Shown: in pieces, positions 9,179 through 18,872 of the stretch
Numbering within the stretch: position 1 is the stretch's first letter
How the letters are laid out: every line of letters begins with the position of its first letter
NCBI GenBank assembly: GCA_013042995.1
Contig: JABDPB010000053.1
Span: forward strand, 1 to 32,520
Direction of reading: 5' to 3'
DNA: 32,520 bases
Origin: Ignavibacteriaceae bacterium
Lineage (GTDB): Bacteria; Bacteroidota; Ignavibacteria; Ignavibacteriales; Ignavibacteriaceae
Notes under the pieces: model-generated
Database searches by the model: none
What the model was told of the DNA's origin: nothing
The model's input: the letters and a program-made list of their open reading frames with translations, nothing else
Made by a program: the position numbers and the translations under genes

Positions 9179-9892
9179 ATGTCACCAGAAATATTAACAG
9201 CATTCTTAATAGGATTTTTAGGCAGTTTTCATTGTATTGGTATGTGCGGCCCAATAGCTGTTGCACTGCCCGTTCCCAAGTCGTCCAACCTTTCTTTTTT
9301 TACCGGAAGAATTTTGTATAATCTCGGCAGAGTTGTTACATATTCTTTTCTAGGTGCACTATTCGGATTGCTTGGCAGCAGAATAACACTTGCAGGTGCA
9401 CAGCAGGTCGTTTCAATTATATTAGGGGTAGTCATTATAATTGCTGTTCTTCTTCCTCAGAAACACAAAAACTTCTTTGCACAGCATCCAATAACCCAAA
9501 AACTTGCACAGCCTCTTAAAGCAAACATTAGTGTTCTATTTCAAAAAGGAACTTTTTCCGCATTGTTTTTAATAGGGATATTGAATGGATTTCTCCCTTG
9601 CGGTTTTGTTTATATCGGGCTTGCAGGTTCAATTGCAAGCGGTGATGCAGTTTCAGGTGCTGCTGTAATGGTACTATTTGGATTAGGAACAGTGCCTGTA
9701 ATGTTTGCAGTTTCAATATTTGGTAAGTTCATTAATATTGGAATAAGAACAAAACTTAGAAAAGCAATTCCTGTATTTGCAATTCTGCTTGCAGCAATTT
9801 TTATTCTAAGGGGAATGAATCTTGGAATCCCATATCTGAGTCCCAAACTCTCTTCACATACTGAAGTCTCCTCTGAAATGGAGTGTCATTAA
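9179..9892 (+). CDS. SafE/DsbD_2-type membrane protein of cbb3 operon
   Basis: This 237-residue protein has about six membrane spans in two similar halves. The first half carries GSFHCIGMCGP (Cys pair near residues 19-23) and the second LNGFLPCGFVY. These motifs match the TauE/SafE-like, DsbD-related family (PF13386) that regularly closes cbb3 operons in this bacterial group. The paired cysteines and the context suggest metal or thiol transfer linked to oxidase assembly. The common label sulfite exporter is not supported by context. It is the last gene of the operon, and no clear terminator hairpin is visible in the 65 bases after it. Confidence 0.85.
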   Translation: MSPEILTAFLIGFLGSFHCIGMCGPIAVALPVPKSSNLSFFTGRILYNLGRVVTYSFLGALFGLLGSRITLAGAQQVVSIILGVVIIIAVLLPQKHKNFFAQHPITQKLAQPLKANISVLFQKGTFSALFLIGILNGFLPCGFVYIGLAGSIASGDAVSGAAVMVLFGLGTVPVMFAVSIFGKFINIGIRTKLRKAIPVFAILLAAIFILRGMNLGIPYLSPKLSSHTEVSSEMECH

Positions 9893-9957
9893 TTTATATC
9901 TAAATTTCCTTTTTGCAGTTTATTTATATTTACTCTAATATTTCAAAACAATAATCT

Positions 9958-12411
9958 ATGCAAACTTGGCTTAAAGTTTCAATTGGAATTACCGCATCGC
10001 TTTTAACTATTTTCCTTATTGGCGGTTATTTATTTTATAGTAACCTCAGTGCATCTCTGTTAAACTATGAGGCTGAACATGAAGAGGCATCCCTACAAGA
10101 TGAAGTAAAAATTTATTTTGACAGCCTCGCCATTCCATACATCTTTGCAGAAAATGATGAAGATGCTGCATTCTCAATCGGCTTTTTGCACGCAAGTGAA
10201 AGAATGTTTTCGATGGATCTAACACGTCGTGCGGGGGAAGGAAGATTGAGTGAAATTTTTGGAGAAGAAACTGTTCCATTCGATATAATGTTTAGAACAG
10301 TGGGAATTTACAGAACCGCACAGATGATAAAAGAAAAAATGAATCCTGAAGCGCTGAAGCTTCTCGAAGCATACTCACGCGGAGTGAATTTTTATATAGA
10401 AGAAAAGAGAAATAAATATTGTTTCGAGTTCGATGTGTTGGGTTATGAGCCGGAAGAGTGGAGACCATTGCACAGCATTATTGTAATACGGATGATGGCT
10501 TGGGAATTGAACCTGAGCTGGTGGACTGATTTAACCTTTACCCGGTTAGTTCAAAAATTTGGAGAGGAAAGAGTAAAAAAAATTCTTCCAGATTATCCTG
10601 AAAATGCTCCGACAATAATTCCTACTGAAATAAAATCTTTTGCAATAATAAACAGTAACTTTATTGAAACAGATAAAGCATTCAGAAGATTTACTGGTAT
10701 GACCGGCACACATATCGGTTCAAATAATTGGGTGGTTAATTCAGAAAAGTCTGCCTCAGGAAAACCTATAATTGCAAACGATCCACATCTTGCTTTTAGG
10801 GCTCCAGGAATATGGTACGCTGCAGTGATTGAAACCCCAAATTGGAAAGCTGCAGGAGTTACTTTACCAGGAGTTCCGGGTGTTGTAATAGGAAAGAATG
10901 AAAACATATCTTGGGTTTTAACAAACATAATGACTGATGAAGCTGATTTCTATTATGAAACCTTTGATTCATCCCGCACTAAATATTTGGTGGACGGCAG
11001 CTGGAAAGACATGGAAATAATAGAAGACACCATTTTAGTAAGGGATGCAGGTACCGTTCCAATTGAAATAAAATACACTCACCGCGGACCGATAATTTCA
11101 AACATTCATCCATATAATTTTATATACAATGATGAACAGAATACGTATCCGCCAATAAGTATGCGATGGCTTGGTAATGAATTTAGTGATGAAATGAATG
11201 CCTTTCTTAAAATAAACAAAGCAAAAAATTGGAACGAATTTAAAAATGCGGTCGAACAGTTTAATACTCCCGGGCAAAATTTCGTTTATGCTGATAGTGA
11301 AGGAAACATCGGGTATTTATTTGGCGGTGCACTTCCAAAAAGAAAAGAAAATATAACTACTTTTTTATTTGACGGTTCAAAATCTGAAAATGATTGGCAG
11401 GGATTTGTTTCAAGAAGCAAATTGCCATACTTGTTCAATCCAAAAGAAAATTTTATTGCAACTGCAAATAACAAAGTCGTTAGAGATTTCGAATATCACA
11501 TTACAAATCTTTGGGAACCATCATCACGAATTGAAAGAATAAATGAACTGCTAATTTCAAAAAGTAAATATTCTTCAAAAGATTATATGCAATACCAGGT
11601 AGATATTTATTCTTCCTATGCAAGAAAAATTATTCCATACATTTTATCTGCATTTGAAAATGCTGAAGTTAAAGATAAAAACCTCAATCAATCGTTGCAG
11701 CTTTTAAGTGAATGGAATTTGGAGATGAGCAAATACAGCCAGACACCTTCTATCTTCTTAACTTTTTTTGATAAACTGATGAAAAATATTTATCTGGATG
11801 AAATGGGTGAAGATCTTTTCAATCAATATGTATTTTTAGCAAATGTCCCGTACAGAAATATTTATGAGCTGCTGGAAAGTCCATATTCAACTTGGATTGA
11901 TAATAAAAAGACAAATGAAATTGAGAGCAAAAATGATATAATCAGAAAAAGTTTGGCTGATGCATTAGATGATCTCGAAAAAAAGTTCGGAAAGGAAATT
12001 AAAGACTGGCAATGGGGGAAACTGCATACAGTTACATTTAAACACCCTTTCAGCGGTGCATCTGGAATATTAGATGGTTTAGTTGATATTGGTCCTTTTG
12101 AAATCAGTGGTGACGGAACAACAATCTTAAATAGCGAATATCCCTTTTCTGAAAGCATAAAAGAGTATCCTTTATTCCGCCACGATCCGTTCGATTGCGA
12201 GTTGGGTCCTTCGATGCGCTTTATTTATGATTTTGCAGAACCGGAGGAATTCTTTCTGATTTTAACTACCGGGCAATCGGGAAATATTTTAAGCGATCAC
12301 TACAGCGACATGACTCAGCTCTGGCTCGAAGGAAAATACATGAAAATAAAAACTGATGAAGAATCAATCCAGGTCCCGCAGAATTTATTATTAAAATTAC
12401 TGCCCAATTAA
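9958..12411 (+). CDS. Penicillin acylase family Ntn-hydrolase
   Basis: This 817-residue protein has an N-terminal membrane or signal segment (about 7-28), placing it in the periplasm or anchored to the membrane. It has the layout of self-cleaving penicillin/acyl-homoserine-lactone acylases: an alpha part, then GTHIGSNNWVV. There the chain should be cut between G254 and S255 to expose Ser255 as N-terminal nucleophile. Downstream NDPHLAF and PGVVIGKNENISW are conserved active-site-region motifs. The true substrate is unknown. Members hydrolyse amide bonds in beta-lactams, acyl-homoserine lactones or other acylated amines. It stands alone, with 65 bases before it and 79 after. Confidence 0.93.
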   Translation: MQTWLKVSIGITASLLTIFLIGGYLFYSNLSASLLNYEAEHEEASLQDEVKIYFDSLAIPYIFAENDEDAAFSIGFLHASERMFSMDLTRRAGEGRLSEIFGEETVPFDIMFRTVGIYRTAQMIKEKMNPEALKLLEAYSRGVNFYIEEKRNKYCFEFDVLGYEPEEWRPLHSIIVIRMMAWELNLSWWTDLTFTRLVQKFGEERVKKILPDYPENAPTIIPTEIKSFAIINSNFIETDKAFRRFTGMTGTHIGSNNWVVNSEKSASGKPIIANDPHLAFRAPGIWYAAVIETPNWKAAGVTLPGVPGVVIGKNENISWVLTNIMTDEADFYYETFDSSRTKYLVDGSWKDMEIIEDTILVRDAGTVPIEIKYTHRGPIISNIHPYNFIYNDEQNTYPPISMRWLGNEFSDEMNAFLKINKAKNWNEFKNAVEQFNTPGQNFVYADSEGNIGYLFGGALPKRKENITTFLFDGSKSENDWQGFVSRSKLPYLFNPKENFIATANNKVVRDFEYHITNLWEPSSRIERINELLISKSKYSSKDYMQYQVDIYSSYARKIIPYILSAFENAEVKDKNLNQSLQLLSEWNLEMSKYSQTPSIFLTFFDKLMKNIYLDEMGEDLFNQYVFLANVPYRNIYELLESPYSTWIDNKKTNEIESKNDIIRKSLADALDDLEKKFGKEIKDWQWGKLHTVTFKHPFSGASGILDGLVDIGPFEISGDGTTILNSEYPFSESIKEYPLFRHDPFDCELGPSMRFIYDFAEPEEFFLILTTGQSGNILSDHYSDMTQLWLEGKYMKIKTDEESIQVPQNLLLKLLPN

Positions 12412-12490
12412 TACACTGCACGCAATCTTTAATTATTATTAACTTTAGCTATATTTGTATCTATTCATTCGATTATTAAAAAGAGGTTAA

Positions 12491-13456
12491 ATGCGAGTAA
12501 TTGATCATCTTGAAAAAGCAAAAGAACCGCTAATCAGTTTTGAGCTCATACCTCCTAAACGCGGTGGTGATATTCATGATATACTAAATGTATTGGATAA
12601 TATTACTAAGTTCAAACCACCTTTTATTGATATTACCAGCCATTCTGCAGAAGTTATATATGAAGAGCTTCCTGATGGGATCAGAAAAAAAGTAAAAAGA
12701 AAAAGACCCGGATCGCTTGGTATATGTGCACTCATACAAAATAAATATAATGTTGATGCCGTTCCACACATACTTGTTAAAGGTTTTACTCGTGAAGAGA
12801 CTGAAGATTTTATGATTGAGTTAAACTATCTTGGCATTGATAACATACTTGCTGTCAGAGGTGATGACAGCGGTTATGAAAAACCAATTCCACTTGGCAG
12901 AAGTGCAAATCAAAATGCTCTGGAACTTGTAGAGCAGATTGTAAAAATGAATAACGGAATTTATCTTGAAGATTCATTGCTTGATGCCAAGCCGACAAAT
13001 TTTTGTATAGGTGTTGGCGGCTATCCTGAAAAGCATTTCGAGGCACCTAATTTGAAGGCAGATATAAAATTTGCAAAGCAAAAAATTGATTCAGGTGCAG
13101 ACTATATTGTAACCCAGATGTTTTATGATAATAACTACTACTTCAAGTACGTTGATGAATGTAGAAAAATGGGAATTGATGCTCCAATAATTCCTGGATT
13201 AAAAATTTTAACATCTAAAGCTCAGTTAAATTCAATTCCGAAAGACTTTATTGTTTCTATTCCTTCAGCTTTATCGGATGAAGTCGAAGCAGCTAAGCCC
13301 GAGGAGGTTTTAAATATAGGTGTTGAATGGGCGGCAAGTCAGGTCCGCGAGCTTTTAGATAAAAATGTACCGAGTGTGCATTTCTATGTAATGTTAAATT
13401 CCCGCCCAATAACCATGTTAATGGAAAGTCTTAATCTTTTTAAAAAAGTATTTTGA
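12491..13456 (+). CDS. metF: Methylenetetrahydrofolate reductase
   Basis: The enzyme uses FAD and a nicotinamide cofactor to reduce 5,10-methylene-THF to 5-methyl-THF, the methyl donor for methionine synthesis. The 321-residue barrel shows the catalytic Glu in ISFELIPPKRG (E18), the flavin/folate-binding ILAVRGDD segment (D125), and TQMFYDNNYY. An AGAGG Shine-Dalgarno lies just before the ATG. Length is slightly over the 290-300 residues of E. coli MetF. It is followed closely (16 bases) by a Gfo/Idh gene. No SAM or cobalamin riboswitch is seen upstream. Confidence 0.95.
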   Translation: MRVIDHLEKAKEPLISFELIPPKRGGDIHDILNVLDNITKFKPPFIDITSHSAEVIYEELPDGIRKKVKRKRPGSLGICALIQNKYNVDAVPHILVKGFTREETEDFMIELNYLGIDNILAVRGDDSGYEKPIPLGRSANQNALELVEQIVKMNNGIYLEDSLLDAKPTNFCIGVGGYPEKHFEAPNLKADIKFAKQKIDSGADYIVTQMFYDNNYYFKYVDECRKMGIDAPIIPGLKILTSKAQLNSIPKDFIVSIPSALSDEVEAAKPEEVLNIGVEWAASQVRELLDKNVPSVHFYVMLNSRPITMLMESLNLFKKVF

Positions 13457-13472
13457 TTTTTTGGATTAGATT

Positions 13473-14459
13473 ATGAAAGTGAAAAAACCTGTGGTTAAAA
13501 AATTGAGTTGGGGAGTAGCAGGTTGTGGCAGATATTCGGAACATACTTTTATACCTACGTTAGCTTTCCTGAGAAAGAGTGCAGTTCAATCTTTTTACAG
13601 CAGGAATATTAATCGTGCAAAAGAGCTTGCAGATAAAGCAGGTGCAACGGGATATTTTGACAGTTACGATGAGTTTCTCAAATCAGGAATTGATTCTATA
13701 TTCGTTGCAAGTTCTAATGCTCATCACTACGAGCAGGTAATAAGAGCTGCAGAAGCTGGTAAAAATATTCTTTGTGAAAAACCAATGGCGCTGGACAGCA
13801 AGCAAGCAAAGGATATGGTTGAAGCCTGCAAACAGAATAGCGTCTTACTTGCTGTAAATTATGTCCATCGTATTCACCCTCATGTAATTAAAGCTAAAGA
13901 AATTATAAAAAACCAGACTATCGGTAAGCTTGTTTCAGTTATTGCTTCTTTTAACATTGATTTTCCTCCCGGAAGTAACTTCAGATTTAACAGAGAATTA
14001 AGCGGCGGAGGTGTTTTGCGTGATCTTGGAACTCACATGATTGACCTTTTAAGTTTCATCGGTGGAAATATAGTTGAAATCAAAGGACAAATGGATAATG
14101 TAATTTATACAAGTGAAGTAGAAGATTTTGCAAACGCAATTGTTAAATTTGAAATGGGCGGTTACGGCTATTTTAATGTGGCATTCAATTGCAAAAAAGC
14201 ATTTAACCGAATTGAAATTTTAGGACACAACGGGGCAATAAGCATTGAAAACCTGATTGGAGTTAAAACGGTTCCTTCAAAATTAACGATACAACTTGAA
14301 GGGGAAGCTAAAAAAAGTTTCAGAAAGCGTGGCAATAAATTTTTATTTATGATGCGGGCAATTCAAAAGTCGTTCCTAAAAAATCAAACTCCACCCGCAA
14401 CCGGCGAAGATGGTTTAATTAATATGAAATTAATGGAAGAGCTTGAAGAAAATGTCTGA
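13473..14459 (+). CDS. Gfo/Idh/MocA family oxidoreductase
   Basis: This 328-residue NAD(P)-dependent sugar or inositol dehydrogenase-like protein has an N-terminal Rossmann fold starting at GVAGCGRYSE (residues 14-23). CEKPMALD follows near residue 97, with the Lys and Pro of the EKP motif conserved. The C-terminal half carries GGGVLRDLGTHMIDLLSF, in which the His is the usual catalytic-site residue. Substrate cannot be told from sequence. It overlaps the class II aldolase gene by 8 bases, so the two are translationally coupled and may act on the same sugar-derived compounds. Confidence 0.92.
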   Translation: MKVKKPVVKKLSWGVAGCGRYSEHTFIPTLAFLRKSAVQSFYSRNINRAKELADKAGATGYFDSYDEFLKSGIDSIFVASSNAHHYEQVIRAAEAGKNILCEKPMALDSKQAKDMVEACKQNSVLLAVNYVHRIHPHVIKAKEIIKNQTIGKLVSVIASFNIDFPPGSNFRFNRELSGGGVLRDLGTHMIDLLSFIGGNIVEIKGQMDNVIYTSEVEDFANAIVKFEMGGYGYFNVAFNCKKAFNRIEILGHNGAISIENLIGVKTVPSKLTIQLEGEAKKSFRKRGNKFLFMMRAIQKSFLKNQTPPATGEDGLINMKLMEELEENV

Positions 14460-15111
14460 GCTCGAAAAACTAATTTTTATCTGTCATAGAGTTTATAAAA
14501 AAGGCTACGTAGCTGCTTCCGACGGTAACATATCTGTAATCACTTCAAAAAATTCTGTGCTTATTACGCGTTCAGGAATTAGTAAAGGTGATATTTCTGA
14601 AAAAGACATTTTAGAATTTGATTTTAATGGTAAACATCTTGCAGGCGAAGGAAAAATTACCACAGAGTTTAAGCTTCATCTTTATGCTTATTCAAAAAGA
14701 AAAGATGTAAATGCTGTTGTTCACTGTCATCCAGTTTATGCTTCAGCTTTTTCTCTATTAGGCAAAGGTTTAGTAAAACATTATTTCCCGGAAGTAATTT
14801 TAACATTGGGCAAAGTCCATTTGTGCAAGTACGCAACACCTTCCACACAAGATTTACCTTTAAGCCTTGATCCATATATTAATTACGGCTGGGCATTTTT
14901 GCTTCAGAATCATGGCGCACTTACACTTGGAAAAAATTTAGATGATGCATATTTCAAAATGGAAAAACTGGAACACGCAGCGGAAACCATATTTAAAGCA
15001 CAGCAGCTTGGAACACCGCTGGAATTATCTCCTGAAGATGTTCGTAGACTAGTTGAACTCTCGGAAGACACATACGGTATCACACAAGATTCGAGGAATG
15101 TTTTCGATTAA
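14452..15111 (+). CDS. Class II aldolase, L-fuculose-phosphate aldolase-like
   Basis: This is a zinc-dependent aldolase/adducin family protein. With the ATG at 14452 the protein has 219 residues. Active-site residues line up with E. coli FucA: E72 (FucA Glu73), zinc ligands H91 and H93 in VHCHP (His92/His94), and H154 in QNHG (His155). SDGNISV near the N-terminus and TRSGISKGDI match the phosphate-binding region. A TTG three codons upstream could also serve, but the ATG is the simpler choice. It should cleave or form a C-C bond in a phosphorylated sugar such as fuculose- or rhamnulose-phosphate. The substrate is not certain. The gene is coupled to the upstream Gfo/Idh gene. Confidence 0.92.
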   Translation: MSELEKLIFICHRVYKKGYVAASDGNISVITSKNSVLITRSGISKGDISEKDILEFDFNGKHLAGEGKITTEFKLHLYAYSKRKDVNAVVHCHPVYASAFSLLGKGLVKHYFPEVILTLGKVHLCKYATPSTQDLPLSLDPYINYGWAFLLQNHGALTLGKNLDDAYFKMEKLEHAAETIFKAQQLGTPLELSPEDVRRLVELSEDTYGITQDSRNVFD

Positions 15112-15129
15112 TTTTAGTAATCTCTCTAA

Positions 15130-16134
15130 ATGAAAGCAAAACCAAATGTAGCTCTTTTAGTAGGTGGGACTTCTCCCGAACGTGAAGTTTCAAAGTTGTC
15201 TGGCAAAGGAGTTCTGAAGGCTTTAAAAGCTTTGGGTTATCCTACTACTATTGTTGATCCTGCCTATGGTTTAAACCAGCCAAAAGAAGAAGAAAGTTTT
15301 TTTGCTGAAAAAGATTTTGCTGAAATCTCAAACAGAAATTGTATTGATGCAATTAATTCTGATTTGTTAAATAACATTGATGTTGTATTTTCTGCAATGC
15401 ACGGTAAATGGGCTGAAGACGGAACAATTCAATCGCTTCTTGAATTAAGAGGATTGAAATATACAGGCTCTAAAGTTGCAGCAAGTGCTGTTGCAATGGA
15501 TAAGAATATTTCCAAAAGGATATTTAAACAAGTTGGAGTAAATACTGCTAATTGGTCGACGATTAGTGATAAAAGTCTTGAACCTATTATAGTTGTGAAT
15601 CAAATTAAGAAAGAAATAGGTTTTCCTTGCATAATAAAACCAAACGATCAGGGATCTACAGTGGGGTTAAAATTTGTGAAAGATGAATCGGAAGTCGAAG
15701 AAGGAATATTTTTAGCGCTGCAATATTCATCTAAGGTTTTAGTTGAGAAGTACATTGCTGGAAGAGAAATAGCAATCGGTATTTTAGGCTCTGAAGCTTT
15801 ACCTGTTTTGGAGATAATTCCCAAAAGTGGTTTGTACGATTATAAAAGTAAATATACTCCCGGAATGAGTGAGTACATTGTGCCAGCACAAATTCCGGAT
15901 AATGTCACAGCAGAAGCACAACGCCAGGCATTACTTGCATTTCAATCTCTTGGTTGTGAGGGTTATGGAAGAGTGGATTTAAGAATGAATGATCAAAACG
16001 AAATTTTCTGTCTTGAAGTAAACACCTTGCCTGGAATGACTTCACTAAGCTTAGTGCCCAAAGCTGCAAAAGCAATTGGAATTTTATTTGAAGAATTAAT
16101 TGATAGAATAATTCAACAGGAAATTAATGGCTAA
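15130..16134 (+). CDS. ddl: D-alanine--D-alanine ligase
   Basis: This ATP-grasp enzyme makes the D-Ala-D-Ala dipeptide of peptidoglycan. The 334-residue chain shows VALLVGGTSPEREVS at the N-terminus and SAMHGKWAEDGTIQSLLE. PCIIKPNDQGSTVGL forms the ATP/substrate loop, and LVEKYIAGREI follows. The metal-binding C-terminal region has GYGRVDLRM and CLEVNTLPGMT. All family motifs are present and the length is typical. Its stop overlaps the start of the next gene by 8 bases, linking wall precursor supply and cell division genes. Confidence 0.97.
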   Translation: MKAKPNVALLVGGTSPEREVSKLSGKGVLKALKALGYPTTIVDPAYGLNQPKEEESFFAEKDFAEISNRNCIDAINSDLLNNIDVVFSAMHGKWAEDGTIQSLLELRGLKYTGSKVAASAVAMDKNISKRIFKQVGVNTANWSTISDKSLEPIIVVNQIKKEIGFPCIIKPNDQGSTVGLKFVKDESEVEEGIFLALQYSSKVLVEKYIAGREIAIGILGSEALPVLEIIPKSGLYDYKSKYTPGMSEYIVPAQIPDNVTAEAQRQALLAFQSLGCEGYGRVDLRMNDQNEIFCLEVNTLPGMTSLSLVPKAAKAIGILFEELIDRIIQQEING

Positions 16135-16417
16135 ACGCAAAAGAAAATTTGTCTTTTACATTTTTGTTGGAGTAGTTATCATAGGAACGCTATATATTAT
16201 TTTTAATGAGTATGGTGCAATAAAGTATATGGATTTAAAGAGCGAAGTTGATTCGATGAAAGCAGAACTTGAAAAGACAAAACTTGAAAACGAACAATTA
16301 AAATCAGAAATAGATTCTTTACAAAAAAAGATTCCCGCAAAAATGGAACAGGTCGCCAGGGAAAAATACAATATGAAACGTGAAGGCGAAATAACTATTG
16401 AAGTCGAAGAAAAGTGA
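16127..16417 (+). CDS. Septum formation initiator (FtsB/DivIC family)
   Basis: This 96-residue protein has a basic N-terminus, one membrane span (about residues 8-26) and a predicted coiled coil of heptads (about 33-72). It ends with AREKYNMKREGE, the conserved C-terminal motif of FtsB/DivIC proteins. These bitopic proteins bridge the divisome with FtsL and FtsQ. The ATG overlaps the ddl stop, and the gene end overlaps the rarA start by 20 bases. FtsB versus DivIC cannot be decided by sequence alone. Confidence 0.92.
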   Translation: MAKRKRKFVFYIFVGVVIIGTLYIIFNEYGAIKYMDLKSEVDSMKAELEKTKLENEQLKSEIDSLQKKIPAKMEQVAREKYNMKREGEITIEVEEK

Positions 16418-17705
16418 TAAAAAAAACATCCCTCCCGTTCCGCTTGCAGATCGTGTAAGACCAAAATCACTCTCAGAATTTTACGGGCAGGATCATTTAG
16501 TTGGAAAAGGAAAGCCCATACGGCTGATGATTGTAAATAGAACAATAAGTTCCTTTATACTTTGGGGTCCGCCGGGTTCAGGCAAAACCACGCTAGCACA
16601 AATAATATCGGAAGAAACTGACTCCAAATTTTACCAAATAAGTGCTGTATCTGCGGGTGTAAAAGACGTTAGGAATTTAATTCAAATTGCAGAGCACAAT
16701 AAAAATCTTAATTTAGGTACAATCCTTTTTATAGATGAAATACATCGCTTTAACAAAGCACAGCAAGATGCGCTACTGCATTCTGTTGAAAAAGGACTAA
16801 TAATTTTAATAGGAGCAACAACTGAAAATCCTTCATTCGAAGTTATTCCGGCGCTTCGTTCTCGTACAAGAGTTTATGTTTTAAATGAGCTTTCAAAAAA
16901 CGATTTACACAATATTCTTTTTAATGCTTTATCAAAAGATAATTTCCTTTCTTCATTAAGTATCAAAATTTTAGATGAGGATTATCTTCTCTATCTATCC
17001 GGTGGTGATGCACGAATTATGCTTTCCATATTCGAGTCGGCAATAATTCAGGATATCAATAAAGAAAAAATTAAAATCACCAAAGATTTGCTTGATAATA
17101 TTATCCAGAGGAAAAATATTATTTACGATAAAAGCGGGGAAGAGCACTACAACTTAATTTCAGCATTTATAAAAAGTGTTCGAGGCAGTGATCCCGATGC
17201 AGCTCTTTACTGGCTTGCAAGAATGCTGGAAGGCGGCGAAGATCCTTTGTTCATTGCAAGACGATTGATTGTACTTGCATCTGAAGATGTGGGGAATGCT
17301 TCTCCAAACGCACTTGTTTTAGCCGAAGCTGCTTTTAGTGCAGTTGATAAAATTGGAATGCCCGAAGCTCGAATTGTTTTAGCACAATGCTCAACTTATC
17401 TTGCAGCGGCTCCTAAAAGCAATGCCTCATACATAGGCATTAAAAATGCCGAACAGGAAATTAAGTCACAGCAAATCTATCCAGTTCCCCTTCATTTGAG
17501 AAATGCTCCGACTAAACTAATGAAAGAATTAGGTTATTCGGAGAGGTATAAATATCCACATGATTTTGAAAACAACTTTTTAATTGAAAAATATCTTCCA
17601 AAAGAAATGGAGCGGAAACAATTTTATTTTCCTACAGAGAACGGACAAGAGAAAAATCTTAAAGAAAGATTGAAGTTTTTGTGGAAAGGAAAGAAAAAAT
17701 ACTAG
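16398..17705 (+). CDS. rarA: Replication-associated recombination AAA ATPase RarA
   Basis: RarA/MgsA acts at stalled replication forks and gaps with RecA and SSB. The 435-residue protein shows Walker A GPPGSGKT (57-64) and Walker [20 protein letters not shown]. Sensor 1 [11 protein letters not shown] follows, then the C-terminal tetramerisation domain ([29 protein letters not shown]). The only start before the conserved N-terminus [15 protein letters not shown] is TTG at 16398, inside the ftsB-like gene. The ribosome binding site there is weak (GAAGG about 12 bases upstream), so translation is probably coupled. It converges with dprA on the other strand, only 34 bases away. Confidence 0.95.
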   Translation: MKSKKSDKKNIPPVPLADRVRPKSLSEFYGQDHLVGKGKPIRLMIVNRTISSFILWGPPGSGKTTLAQIISEETDSKFYQISAVSAGVKDVRNLIQIAEHNKNLNLGTILFIDEIHRFNKAQQDALLHSVEKGLIILIGATTENPSFEVIPALRSRTRVYVLNELSKNDLHNILFNALSKDNFLSSLSIKILDEDYLLYLSGGDARIMLSIFESAIIQDINKEKIKITKDLLDNIIQRKNIIYDKSGEEHYNLISAFIKSVRGSDPDAALYWLARMLEGGEDPLFIARRLIVLASEDVGNASPNALVLAEAAFSAVDKIGMPEARIVLAQCSTYLAAAPKSNASYIGIKNAEQEIKSQQIYPVPLHLRNAPTKLMKELGYSERYKYPHDFENNFLIEKYLPKEMERKQFYFPTENGQEKNLKERLKFLWKGKKKY

Positions 17706-17739
17706 AGCCATTCGCTTTGGTAAGGTTTGAGGGGGCTTC

Positions 17740-18861
17740 TTACAATAGTGCAAACATCTTCCCTGGTAATTGCTTTACCAATCCCTTAAATTCAAGCGAA
17801 AGTAAATTTACAAGACAATCCGATGTAGATACTTTTGCTAGCATGGCAATTTTATCAATTTGCAACGGTTCGGAGTTTAAAACATTCAGAATTTTTTCTT
17901 CAAATAAGCTTAAATCAATTTGCTGTTTAGGTATGTTCTTTCCTAAAACAGGTTTTAGTTTTAATTCTAATTCGAGAATAACATCTTCTGCAGACCTGAT
18001 CAATTCTGCTTCAGATTTTTGTATTAAAAGATTTGTCCCATCAGCTTGTTTAACTCCAACATCTCCTGGCAACGCAAATACTTCTCGATTCTGATCGAGT
18101 GCAAAAGCTGCAGTTTGCATTGCACCACCATTTATCCCTGATTGGATTACAATCACTCCTAAGCTTAAACCTGAAATAATTCTGTTACGTTTTGGAAAAT
18201 TTTGAGCATCTGGACTTGTTCCCAAAACAAATTCACTTATTACTGCGCCGTTTTCTGTTATGGTTTCAAAAAGCTTTTTATTTTCCGGTGGATAAATTAC
18301 GTCCAAACCGCTTCCAACAACAGCAATTGTTTTTCCACCGTTTTTTATGGCACTCCAATGAGCAATCGAATCAATCCCTCTAGCCATTCCACTTACGATC
18401 GTTATTCCTTGGCTGGCAAGTTCACCCGCAATTCTTTCAGTTTGAATTTTACCGTAGTTAGTTGGACCACGTGTTCCGACTACTGCAATTGAGTATTGAT
18501 CACTTTCACTTAAATTTCCAAGTAAATAAAAAAGCAGCGGAGGGTCGTAAATTTTTTTAAGCAGTGGTGGGTAATCCTTATCCCAAATCGTGACTAATTT
18601 TCCACCAATCTTTTCTAATCTATTCAGTTCATTTTCGGTAAATTTTTCAATTTCTTTTCTTTGCTGTACAGTTTTTCTGATTCTTTTTGCAAGATTGATA
18701 CTAATTCTATCTGCTTCCATCAAAGAATGAGCATCAGCTGAAAGAATATTTTGTGTGCTTCTAAATTTTGCAAGCAGGTTTCTGATTTTTCCGGGTCCTA
18801 TTCCTTCAACGGAGAGAAGAAGAAAAAGATCAGCTAGTTGATCGAAGGATAACTTACTCAC
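17740..18861 (-). CDS. dprA: DNA-processing protein DprA
   Basis: DprA binds incoming single-stranded DNA in natural transformation and loads RecA. The 373-residue protein has an N-terminal helix-hairpin-helix-like region (LLLSVEGIGPGKIRNLL, residues 12-28). The Rossmann-like core has VVGTRGPTNYG, SGMARGIDSIAH, GSGLDVIYPPEN, PKRNRIISGLS and GGAMQTA. A C-terminal winged helix (about 310-373) follows. The start is GTG at 18861, 11 bases after the end of the EutN-like gene, so the two are likely co-transcribed. All core motifs are intact. Confidence 0.95.
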   Translation of the reverse strand: MSKLSFDQLADLFLLLSVEGIGPGKIRNLLAKFRSTQNILSADAHSLMEADRISINLAKRIRKTVQQRKEIEKFTENELNRLEKIGGKLVTIWDKDYPPLLKKIYDPPLLFYLLGNLSESDQYSIAVVGTRGPTNYGKIQTERIAGELASQGITIVSGMARGIDSIAHWSAIKNGGKTIAVVGSGLDVIYPPENKKLFETITENGAVISEFVLGTSPDAQNFPKRNRIISGLSLGVIVIQSGINGGAMQTAAFALDQNREVFALPGDVGVKQADGTNLLIQKSEAELIRSAEDVILELELKLKPVLGKNIPKQQIDLSLFEEKILNVLNSEPLQIDKIAMLAKVSTSDCLVNLLSLEFKGLVKQLPGKMFALL

Positions 18862-18872
18862 AATTGGTTGGT

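Noticed and set aside
7294..9892. Naming the last cbb3-operon gene a sulfite exporter
   Set aside because: The Cys motifs and the operon context point to the DsbD_2/SafE-like branch linked to oxidase assembly, and nothing here indicates sulfite transport.
10593..10928. 111-codon minus-strand frame inside the penicillin acylase gene
   Set aside because: It is antisense to the conserved Ntn-hydrolase active-site region and is a shadow of that gene.
17681..18094. 137-codon plus-strand frame at the rarA-dprA junction
   Set aside because: Antisense to the dprA C-terminal half and low in complexity. The only support is its length.
18202..18492. 96-codon plus-strand frame opposite dprA
   Set aside because: It is antisense to conserved DprA core motifs and its translation shows no domain-like pattern.
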